Assembly (NCBI RefSeq): GCF_038096175.1
Contig: NZ_CP151099.1
Location: 436,501-500,500, forward strand
Source: Nostoc sp. UHCC 0302
GTDB lineage: Bacteria > Cyanobacteriota > Cyanobacteriia > Cyanobacteriales > Nostocaceae
Reading direction: 5' to 3'
DNA: 64,000 bases
The notes beneath the pieces are model-generated. The model worked only from the letters and a program-made list of their open reading frames with translations, was not told the origin of the DNA and did not search any database. Made by a program: the position numbers and the translations under genes. Shown piece after piece: positions 8,347 through 16,060 of this stretch; positions within the stretch are counted from its first letter, which is position 1; every line of letters begins with the position of its first letter.

Positions 8347-8496
8347 GATGCAGGGTTGGTAACGCACACTGATGAGAGCCTTTGGCAGGCTTATGAGAAA
8401 GCCAAGCAAATGAAAAAGCAATTCCAAGTGGTAAACCCAACTCTTTCGTCAGAGGAAATGCAGTGGTTTGTTAATTTTTACAAGTCGATGCATTAG
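8347..8496 (+). pseudogene. Probable 3' remnant of a small gene
   Basis: Fifty codons read like protein (THTDESLWQAYEKAKQMKKQ, then LSSEEMQWFVNFYKSMH and stop) but have no start codon: upstream the frame runs into T-rich sequence. The last codons enter the 21-bp tandem repeat at 8483. It looks like the C-terminal end of a gene whose 5' part was lost. I do not recognise the family. Confidence 0.4.
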
Positions 8497-8587
8497 CATA
8501 ACGAGTTGATGTATTGGCATAACGAGTTGATGTATTGGCATAACGAGTCGATGTATTGGCATAACAAGTCGATGCATTAGCTCAAGA
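8483..8587. repeat. 21-bp tandem repeat, about five units
   Basis: Units of the form AGTTGATGTATTGGCATAAC plus one base repeat at 8483, 8504, 8525, 8546 and (diverged) 8567. Period 21 is a multiple of the 7-bp unit common in Nostoc repeats. Unit 2 and unit 3 are identical, implying recent duplication. The first unit overlaps the stop codon of the gene remnant. Confidence 0.85.
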
Positions 8588-8633
8588 CACTTTAGCTTGC
8601 CAAGGGGAGGATTGGAGAGGAGTGTACTTATTT

Positions 8634-8780
8634 AACGTGAGTTCGACAAGTACTATGTTGACCTCTCCCCCAGCCCCTCTCCTACGAGGAGAGGGGAGTA
8701 AAACGATGATTTTTTCGTTGCTCTTCCCTTTCCGCTTCGGAGAGGGAGGTTGGGAGGGAGAGGTTCATCGAACTCACGTT
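8634..8780. mobile_element. MITE-like foldback element with 5-bp flanking duplication
   Basis: The arms AACGTGAGTTCGA (8634-8646) and TCGAACTCACGTT (8768-8780) are perfect 13-bp inverted repeats bounding 147 bp. Both sides are flanked by TATTT (8629-8633 and 8781-8785), as expected of a target-site duplication, though TATTT is low-complexity. The inside holds CCTCTCC-rich blocks that pair with each other and a strong internal hairpin (CCCCTCTCC/GGAGAGGGG). No coding capacity. Related G+C-rich blocks occur at 62862-62906. Confidence 0.55.
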
Positions 8781-8971
8781 TATTTAAATTTAAATGCAAA
8801 GCGCTGTATCTGTGCAATAAGCAGTGTTTGCTAAATTACAGATAGCTGAATCTACGCGATTCCACACGAGTAATAACAAATGACCAATACTTCTCTACGA
8901 GAGGCTGCGCCAACGACTTCTCTACGAGACGCTACGCGAACGCTCAGTACAAGTGACCAATGACAAATGAC

Positions 8972-8999
8972 AAAAAAAGGGGTAGGTAAACCCACCCCT
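8972..8999 (-). terminator. Rho-independent terminator of the glucan phosphorylase gene
   Basis: On the minus strand AGGGGTGGGT and ACCTACCCCT form a 10-bp stem (one G-T pair) around a two-base TT loop, followed by seven T residues. It lies 25 bp after the glgP stop codon. Confidence 0.85.
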
Positions 9000-9024
9000 C
9001 TATTGACCAGGAAACTAAAATGTT

Positions 9025-11238
9025 CTACAGCAGAACTTTAGCCAAAATCGGTTCTACACTCTTAGAAATCTCTGGGACATATACTTGTGACACGTAGTCA
9101 GCAATCATTCTATCTGTATTAAACAGTGGCGCATTTGTCCTAATTGATGCTTTCATCATCTGTACCCAACGATGAGGAACACCTTCAGCATCTTGGTCAT
9201 AGTATAGAGGAACGATTTCCTCTTCTAAGAGCTTATACAGAGACTGCGAATCAATCCGATCCTGCAATTCTTGATCGCTAGTATTAGCATCTTCACCAAT
9301 TGCCCAGCCGTTAATTCCTTTGCCATCGCTTCCAGCTTGGTAGCCTTCGCACCACCAGCCATCTAGCACGCTGCAATTAATGCCGCCGTTGAAGCAGACT
9401 TTTTGTCCACTTGTACCAGATGCTTCCAGTGGACGACGGGGATTATTCAACCAAACATCGACACCTTGCACCAGTTTTTGACCAGTGTAAATGTCGTAAT
9501 CTTCAATAAAGGCGACTCGGTTGAGAATTCCTGAATTCTGACACCACTCCATTAAACGCTGAATGATCCGCTTGCCTTCTTCATCAGCTGGGTGGGCTTT
9601 ACCTGCAAAGATAATTTGTACTGGACGTTGAGCATTGCCAAAAATTTTCAAGGCGCGTTGTGCATCGCGCAAAATCAGATCCCCGCGCTTGTAAGGGCTG
9701 AATCGTCTGGCAAAACCAATAGTTAGTACATTGGGATCAAGCAAGTTATCAGTAGCTTGAATTAATTCGTAATTTTCGCCACGCAACTCCCGCGATTTTT
9801 TGATTTTATATCGGGTGTAGGCAATCAGCCGTTCTTTGAGAATCAGATGTCGCGACCACAGTTCCTCATCGGGAATCTCTTCAACTTTCGCCCACATCTT
9901 GGGATCAACGGCACGAGTTTTCCAGTCTTCTCCCAAATACTGATTGTATAAGTCACCTAACAAGGGTGCTGTCCAAGTGGGTGCATGAACGCCATTGGTA
10001 ATGTAACCAATTGGTACTTTGTCTTCTGACTGTTGGGGAAAGAGAACTGTCCACATTTTGCGGGAAACTTGACCGTGCAATTCACTCACGCCGTTACAAG
10101 TACGGCACATTCGCAGTGCGAGAACGGTCATACCAAATGGTTCCCAGGGGTCACCGAGTCGTCTTGCACCTAATGCCAAAAATTGCTCACGGGAAAGCCG
10201 CAATTGTGGCCAGTAGCTAGCAAAGAAAGAGTCAATTAAATCAGGAGAAAAGACATCATGACCGGCGGGAACGGGGGTATGGGTGGTGAATACACAGCTG
10301 TTCCGCACCGTAGCTTCGATATCGTAGAAGGATTTGCCAGTCTGTTCAATTTGTAAGCGGGCAATTTCTAGAGTACAGAAGGCGGCGTGTCCTTCGTTGA
10401 GGTGATAGACAGAAGGTTGAATTCCCAAAGCATTTAATGCTCGGACGCCACCAATTCCTAAGACGACTTCTTGGGCAATACGAGTTTCTAAGTTACCGCC
10501 GTACAGGTGTCCTGTTAGCCAGCGGTCGATGGGATCGTTGTCATGGCGATCGCTATCTAGTAAATATAGAGTTACTCGCCCAACTTGCACTCGCCAAATT
10601 TGCACTTTCACATTTCGCTGGCGAACTTGTAGCTGGATGGTAATTGCTTCCCCTTGGTCATCTTTAATTAACTCTAGGGGCATCCGTTGGAAGGGATTAT
10701 CAATGTAGTAATCTTCTTGCCAGCCTTGGCGGTTCAAACGCTGCCGAAAGTAACCTTGGCGATACAGTAAACCAACACCAACCAATGGTACGCCTAAATC
10801 TGATGATGATTTTAGGTGATCCCCAGCCAGAATGCCTAAGCCGCCAGAGTAAACAGGTAGGGATTCATGGATGCCAAATTCAGCGCAAAAATAAGCTATG
10901 GGGCGGTCTTGGGAAACTTGCGGTGCAACCTTACTCACCCAAGTATCTTTCTGTGCAATGTATTGGTCAAACTCACGCGCTAGGGCAGAAATCTGCTTTA
11001 GGTAAAATGGATCTTCCGCTAATTGGGAGAGACGTTCGTAACTTGTCGACTCTAAAATTGCTACTGGGTTATGTCCGCAGCGTTCCCACTCTTGGGGATC
11101 AATATTTTGAAACAGCGAAATGCGATCGCCACTCCAACTCCACCAATAGTTATAAGCTAAATCTGCCAACCGCTTGAGCGGAAAAGGTAACTTTTCGCTT
11201 AAACGTCTTGCTGGGCTGATTGCAGTGCTGTTAGCCAT
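9025..11238 (-). CDS. glgP: Alpha-glucan phosphorylase (GT35)
   Basis: A 737-residue phosphorylase that releases glucose-1-phosphate from glycogen or maltodextrin. The N-terminal 110 residues (FPLKRLADLAYNYWWSWSGD...WERCGHNPVAILE) are the DUF3417 region of the non-animal phosphorylase subfamily. The core shows YFCAEFGIHESLPVYSGGLGILAGDH, YHLNEGHAAF, TTHTPVPAGHD and GYITNGVH. The PLP-binding region reads EASGTSGQKVCFNGGINCSVLDGWW, where most relatives have GTSGMK. It is about 100 residues shorter than the 850-residue cyanobacterial phosphorylases I remember, mostly by compact loops rather than a missing domain. Monocistronic, with its own terminator. It would mobilise stored glycogen in the dark. 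Confidence 0.92.
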   Translation of the reverse strand: MANSTAISPARRLSEKLPFPLKRLADLAYNYWWSWSGDRISLFQNIDPQEWERCGHNPVAILESTSYERLSQLAEDPFYLKQISALAREFDQYIAQKDTWVSKVAPQVSQDRPIAYFCAEFGIHESLPVYSGGLGILAGDHLKSSSDLGVPLVGVGLLYRQGYFRQRLNRQGWQEDYYIDNPFQRMPLELIKDDQGEAITIQLQVRQRNVKVQIWRVQVGRVTLYLLDSDRHDNDPIDRWLTGHLYGGNLETRIAQEVVLGIGGVRALNALGIQPSVYHLNEGHAAFCTLEIARLQIEQTGKSFYDIEATVRNSCVFTTHTPVPAGHDVFSPDLIDSFFASYWPQLRLSREQFLALGARRLGDPWEPFGMTVLALRMCRTCNGVSELHGQVSRKMWTVLFPQQSEDKVPIGYITNGVHAPTWTAPLLGDLYNQYLGEDWKTRAVDPKMWAKVEEIPDEELWSRHLILKERLIAYTRYKIKKSRELRGENYELIQATDNLLDPNVLTIGFARRFSPYKRGDLILRDAQRALKIFGNAQRPVQIIFAGKAHPADEEGKRIIQRLMEWCQNSGILNRVAFIEDYDIYTGQKLVQGVDVWLNNPRRPLEASGTSGQKVCFNGGINCSVLDGWWCEGYQAGSDGKGINGWAIGEDANTSDQELQDRIDSQSLYKLLEEEIVPLYYDQDAEGVPHRWVQMMKASIRTNAPLFNTDRMIADYVSQVYVPEISKSVEPILAKVLL

Positions 11239-12192
11239 ACTAAATCTATGTCCTCTCGCCTAACTTTTTCTCTACGTGTTGAGGACTGGGGACTAGGAAA
11301 AATTTGCTTGATATTAGCTCATTCCCAGTTCCTAATCTCTAATTCATGATCCCCAATCACTAATTCCCAGTTCCTAATCCCTTCAGGTTGATCACACCGG
11401 AGTTTTCATGATTGAATTCTCCCCTGAAGTTGGAGGAGTTTATTGACATCAAACTTATCCTAGTGATGGATTTTTTTCGTTTTTGTATTCTAAGAATTAT
11501 CCATGTTTTTGGAGCAATTTCATCTTTTTTTATATCAACTTCATTCACATTTTTTTAAATATCTTGTTTTATTGTTAATTTTTATTTCAAATTAACAACT
11601 AGATGCAATATGACGCATGTGACTTAATAAATAAGTTGTCATAACAAAACTGAAGATACTTAGGACTTACGAACTGTCACGGAAGAATCAAACCGCAGAG
11701 GCGCAGAGAAGCCAGTGCGTTGGGCGGGTTCCCCGACTTGTACCCCTAGCTACGCACAGCGTCTCCGACAGGAGAAGCGACTGGCGCGACACAGAGGAAT
11801 AAGAGTTTGAGAGATATTTTGCGTAAGTCCTAATACTTTATGGCTAGTAGTTTGTGCTGTCTTCGCTAAAGCGCAAACTACAAACTTGAATTTATTTATG
11901 TCTATCTACTGATAAGTCAGTTCTAGCTAGAGTTGCCGTTGCAAAAAGATAATGCCTTTTCTACGCTTATAGTAGCAATTGTTAATCACGATAAAAATCA
12001 TATTTGTTAATGAATAACTAAGGATAAAATCAAAATTAACGAAATGTGCATACTAACATCCAATTTCTAGAAAATAATCAATTACTAGCTAAAAGCAGCT
12101 ATTATGATAAATTTCTAATATTGCATTTGTAAATTAGAGTTAATTTAATATTAAGAAATTACTAATACAAATTTTGTTTTATTAACAAAACC
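11239..12192. other. Long repeat-filled intergenic region between glgP and the FUSC gene
   Basis: Nearly 950 bp with no credible gene. The left part (11279-11390) has runs of ACTGGGGACTAGG and CCCAGTTCCTAATC type, an imperfect inverted array seen in other gaps (2448, 46686). The middle holds the MITE-like element at 11661-11832. The right part (11840-12192) is AT-rich and should contain the FUSC promoter. A 62-codon minus-strand frame at 11360-11548 has no protein-like features and was not called. Confidence 0.6.
11661..11832. mobile_element. MITE-like element with perfect terminal repeats and 5-bp duplication, carrying a nested repeat
   Basis: TAGGACTTACG (11661-11671) and CGTAAGTCCTA (11822-11832) are perfect 11-bp inverted termini of a 172-bp noncoding element. 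ATACT flanks both ends exactly (11656-11660, 11833-11837), a target-site duplication. Inside, a CCGCAGAGGCGCAGAGA...ACACAGAGGAATAAGAG sequence is split by the GCCAGTGCGTTGGGCGG block (about 11710-11788). The unsplit version occurs at 33092-33126, so one repeat has inserted in another. It needs a transposase in trans. Confidence 0.75.
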
Positions 12193-14421
12193 ATGCGATC
12201 GCATCGAACCCATTTCCTGCGGTTTCTTCTCCAGTCTGAGCCAGGGGAGCTAGCTATTGCCAATGGCTTGCGAGCCGCCTTAGCATTGGGAGTTCCCATG
12301 CTGATTGGACAATTTACTGAGCAAAGGCAAAGCGGATTATTTATCGCTTTAATGGCTTTCTCTGTAAACATGACAAATATCGGCGGCCCTTACTGGATAA
12401 AAGCTACGGTAATGGCTGCTGCTACCTTGGGCATAGCTGTTTCAGCGTTTGTGGGTACTCTAGTGGGTGGAGTCCCAGCACTGGCTGTGGTGCTAACATT
12501 TCTCTGGGGACTTGGTTCAGGTTTTGCTTCCCTGTACGCTAATGGTGGTGCGAATGTAGGTTTGGTAATCGGAATATCATTTATTTCCACGATCGCGCAA
12601 TCGGGAGACTTGAATCTCGCACTCATGCGATCGCTATTTTGCCTGATTGCAGGTGGATGGGCAATGCTACTTTCTTTAGTAATGTGGCCTTTTACACCTT
12701 ATAAACCCTTGCGGACAGCTGTGGCTGAATGCTTCAGTGCGATTGCAAATTACATTCAAGCATTTCCAGCTAAAACGACTGGAACTGAGAATATTCTCAA
12801 AATTAGAGAGGCACTAGAGACAGCGCGGACTGCTTTGGGTACAGCACGCCTTGGGCAACAAGCTCGCAGTTGGATGGATGAGCAGTTATTAGTATTGATT
12901 GAGCATGGCGATTGCTTGCTCGGTTCAGTTATTGCTTTAATAGAGTTACTAGAAGTTAACTTAGAATATCAGCAATATCGCGCAGTCCAACGATTAGTGG
13001 ACGATGCACTCGCACAACTATCACTCAGTCTTCAAGCCATAGCAAAAGTCATATCTGGCAAGGCTGCTAGCATCGACTTCGGAAATCTTCACCGCATCCA
13101 TGAGGCACTCAAAGAACAAGAAAATCTGCAACGACAAGCCATTTCTGGTAGTGAAACAGACTACACAACTCTAGTTGCTTTAACTAATCTCGTGTTAATG
13201 CTCGAAAAGCTGTTGAAGCAGTTGCAGCATACAGCAGAGATAGCAAAATCTTTAGAAACAGATAGTAAAATCAGAAATCGAGATGTAGAGCCAATTCTTG
13301 TAGTTGTAGAACAGCAGCGATCGCTTTTAAGTTTACTCCAAGATAACCTCACCTCAGACTCAGCAATTTTTCGCCATGCATTACGCATTGGTGTAACTCT
13401 AGCTTTAGGCGTAACAATATACAGCATTACTAAATTACCAATGGGGTATTGGGTGACGCTAACAATTTTGCTCGTCCTCAAGCCAAACTTTGGTGCAACT
13501 TTCCAACGGTTTTTTCAACGTGTCGGCGGCACTATCTTCGGAGTAGTGTTAGCAGCTGTTTTAGCTGCAACTATCACGAGTAAATCTGTATTAGAAATTA
13601 TCATTGTGCTGACGGTATTTTTTGGGATTTCCCTAATCAGCATCAACTATGGGTATGCGGTGGTTTTTTTGTCAATATTTGTTTTATTAATAACTGATAT
13701 TGCTCATCCAATTGGTTGGCAATTTTCTGGCTTGCGAGTCTTGAATACACTAATTGGCGCAGGACTAGCTTTTGGAAGCCATTATTTGATGTGGCCCAAC
13801 TGGGAACGTCAGCACTTACCCAATCAACTTGCCACTGCTTTACAACAATGCCGCAATTACTTTATCGACGTGATGGCTGTCTACCAAGGTACAAAAGAGC
13901 GTGATACCATCATCGCCCAACGGCGACAAACTGGGCTAGCAATTGGTAATGCTCAAGCTACATTTCAAGGGTTGTTACGCGAACCTCAAGTACAAATAGA
14001 ATTAGTAGAACCTATGATGACGCTGCTGGCGTACATGGGACGTTTTATCAATGCAGTCACAGTATTAGCAGTACATCTCGAACATTTTCAAGGAACTCAG
14101 CCACTACCAGAATTAGAAAGCTTTGTCCGCCAAATTGCGCTGCTACTAGAGCAGTTAGCTGATGCAGTCCAGCAAGAAATTGCCCCACCACCCTTACCAG
14201 ACTTAGATCAAACGCTGCAAAAAATTCAACCCCAACTAGAAGCATTGCGTACAGCCCGCATCCAAGAGCTAACTGTAAATCAAGGACATACTCCTGTACG
14301 TCAAGCGGTAATTGATTACAGTATATTAGATATAGAAATTGACGAGATTGTTCGCCGAGTAACTGCTATGCACTCAGCTATAGTACGACTAAGTATGTTA
14401 AATACTAAGGCGATCGCATAG
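12193..14421 (+). CDS. FUSC-family inner-membrane transporter
   Basis: A 742-residue protein with the two-lobed FUSC (fusaric acid resistance/aromatic acid exporter) layout. An N-terminal block of hydrophobic segments (residues about 20-180: AALALGVPMLIG, GLFIALMAFSVN, ATLGIAVSAFVGTLVGG, GWAMLLSLVMWPF) is followed by about 200 helical, probably cytoplasmic residues. A second membrane block (about 395-540: HALRIGVTLALGVTIYSI, GYWVTLTILLVLKPNFGATF, RVGGTIFGVVLAA, LITDIAHPIGW) carries the PNFGxTFxRxxxRxxGT-type FUSC_2 signature. A helical C-terminal tail ends the protein. Substrates are unknown; relatives export aromatic acids or act in envelope homeostasis. It stands alone between long noncoding gaps. 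Confidence 0.88.
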   Translation: MRSHRTHFLRFLLQSEPGELAIANGLRAALALGVPMLIGQFTEQRQSGLFIALMAFSVNMTNIGGPYWIKATVMAAATLGIAVSAFVGTLVGGVPALAVVLTFLWGLGSGFASLYANGGANVGLVIGISFISTIAQSGDLNLALMRSLFCLIAGGWAMLLSLVMWPFTPYKPLRTAVAECFSAIANYIQAFPAKTTGTENILKIREALETARTALGTARLGQQARSWMDEQLLVLIEHGDCLLGSVIALIELLEVNLEYQQYRAVQRLVDDALAQLSLSLQAIAKVISGKAASIDFGNLHRIHEALKEQENLQRQAISGSETDYTTLVALTNLVLMLEKLLKQLQHTAEIAKSLETDSKIRNRDVEPILVVVEQQRSLLSLLQDNLTSDSAIFRHALRIGVTLALGVTIYSITKLPMGYWVTLTILLVLKPNFGATFQRFFQRVGGTIFGVVLAAVLAATITSKSVLEIIIVLTVFFGISLISINYGYAVVFLSIFVLLITDIAHPIGWQFSGLRVLNTLIGAGLAFGSHYLMWPNWERQHLPNQLATALQQCRNYFIDVMAVYQGTKERDTIIAQRRQTGLAIGNAQATFQGLLREPQVQIELVEPMMTLLAYMGRFINAVTVLAVHLEHFQGTQPLPELESFVRQIALLLEQLADAVQQEIAPPPLPDLDQTLQKIQPQLEALRTARIQELTVNQGHTPVRQAVIDYSILDIEIDEIVRRVTAMHSAIVRLSMLNTKAIA

Positions 14422-15143
14422 TAGCAGAAGTGATTTTTGGAGTAGGGTTTAATTACTAAACTCGACCTACGTATTTAAAATACTACTAATTTTTTAGTTT
14501 CTAAAAAATTAAATTGATGTATTTAGATTTACCTTAAATAAAAAAAATATTTTATACAATGAGTTAAAACTTAAATTAGTTCTATATCAAAAGCTCATAA
14601 TATAAATGATTAGTTCAATATTATCTTCATAATTTATTCGTAAAATTAACTTACTATGATTTCAGTCAGATGAAGCAGTAGTAAATTATGGCTAAAAACT
14701 TTCCCTGTTTTAATCAGCTAAAGAAAACATGGTGATATCTATATTCACACTTTTGGAAACAAACTAAACTAGATTGATTAGGTAAAAGTAAAATCTTAAA
14801 CTTATATATCTATTGTTAGTACTCTGCTCAACATAAGGAAATAGCAGAGGCCTTTTTGTTTTGTAGATATATACATCACGTATTTCAAGTTGGTAAAGCA
14901 CACAACTCAAATCGCAAAGCCAGGTGTAAATACTACTATATATACATCTGAATTCTGACTGGTAAACCTTCTAGCAGAGCTAGTCTCACCGCGTTGCTTC
15001 CTTGTGATTTCTGCTGTGTTACAAGAATAAAGCATTAGAATTTCAGGCATTTTGGGTAATTGGGAATGATTAGTTTCATAACAACATCTCTATGAGATTA
15101 ATCCTGAAGAAAAAATCCAAAATTACACATTGAACTCTACATC
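14422..15143. other. AT-rich intergenic region with a terminator-like hairpin
   Basis: 720 bp without a coding frame. A hairpin CTCTGCT/AGCAGAG (14822-14849, loop 14) is followed by GCCTTTTTGTTTTG and could end either a short RNA or the FUSC transcript, though it is 400 bp past that gene. A small RNA in the 14500-14860 interval is possible but unsupported. The DUF6875/NRPS promoter should lie before 15144. Confidence 0.4.
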
Positions 15144-15860
15144 ATGAAACTCTATACGCCTAGTGAAATTGACCAACTCCAGCAAGAGCTTCCTTACTTG
15201 GTTGAAATTCGGCAATGGTTAAAAAGTTTTGTAGCTAGACCTCATCCTGATGTAGGTCGGCCTGGCACTGTTTGTCCTTTTGTGCCAAGAGGATTAAAGT
15301 TAAACTACATTCGGCTGAAAGTTATTCGTGATCAAAATTTGGTTCAGCAACAAATTGCAGAGATAGTACTACCTTACCTAAATACTTTCCAAGAGTTAGA
15401 ACCAACAGAGGGAGATGCGGCTCTAAGTAAAGCTATATTGTTTATCTTTCCTAATATCAGTCCTGATGATGCTCCTAGATTAATTGATAGTGTCCAGAAA
15501 CAACTTAAGCCTTTCTTTGTTGAGTCAGGACTAATGCTAGGAGAATTTCATAACCGCACTGAAAGTCCTGGACTACATAATCCCAATTTTCGACCGCTTC
15601 GTAGTCCTATACCCATGCTAGTTATCCGTCCAATGACTGAAGCTGATCTAACTTTTCTGATAGATGAAAACCCATATTTACGCATTAAGTATCTCGAAGC
15701 TTATTTAAAACATATGAAATTTGCATATGTCCAAGAGTTTGAACAGAAAATTAGAGATGAAAGCAAATTGATTCAAGCTAGTGAATTGCTGGCATCAACA
15801 AGAGCAGAAATTGCTATATACAGCAGTATTCAAGAACTAGGAGTTAGTACCCAAAAGTAA
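15144..15860 (+). CDS. DUF6875-type protein associated with NRPS gene
   Basis: A 238-residue soluble protein. The spaced motifs HPDVGRPGTVCPFVPRGL (near residue 34), GLMLGEFHNRTESPGLHNPN and FRPLRSPIPMLVIRPMTEADLTFL match the DUF6875 family as I recall it, which is found beside natural-product genes. The Cys/His/Arg-rich conserved segments look like an active or binding site, but no activity is known to me. It sits 200 bp upstream of the NRPS on the same strand, with an inverted repeat between, so it is likely part of the same biosynthetic locus. The family name is from memory. Confidence 0.65.
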   Translation: MKLYTPSEIDQLQQELPYLVEIRQWLKSFVARPHPDVGRPGTVCPFVPRGLKLNYIRLKVIRDQNLVQQQIAEIVLPYLNTFQELEPTEGDAALSKAILFIFPNISPDDAPRLIDSVQKQLKPFFVESGLMLGEFHNRTESPGLHNPNFRPLRSPIPMLVIRPMTEADLTFLIDENPYLRIKYLEAYLKHMKFAYVQEFEQKIRDESKLIQASELLASTRAEIAIYSSIQELGVSTQK

Positions 15861-15986
15861 AAGAGGCTTTGTATAGCTATTGAACTTAGTACAGCATTTC
15901 ATTAATTCGTAGCGAATTATCTTTAAAAGTTCTGTGTTTTAAAACGCTACGATTTTCTGTACTTCATTGACTTGCAAACTGTTGTA

Positions 15987-16028
15987 AATCAGATTACACA
16001 GATTTAGAAAAGTTTGTGTAATCTGATT
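15987..16028. promoter_or_regulatory. Perfect 14-bp inverted repeat before the NRPS gene
   Basis: AATCAGATTACACA and TGTGTAATCTGATT pair perfectly around a 14-base A-rich loop, ending 32 bp before the NRPS start. It lacks a T-tract, so it may be an operator, an mRNA leader structure or a MITE relic rather than a terminator. Confidence 0.55.
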
Positions 16029-16060
16029 GGGTTAGAAAATAATTGTATTAATAATAGAAT

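Noticed and set aside
8483-8587. Possible CRISPR array
   Set aside because: Units are contiguous with no unique spacers, so it is a simple tandem repeat.
11360-11548. 62-codon minus-strand frame
   Set aside because: Built from dispersed repeats and AT-rich DNA; no protein-like features.
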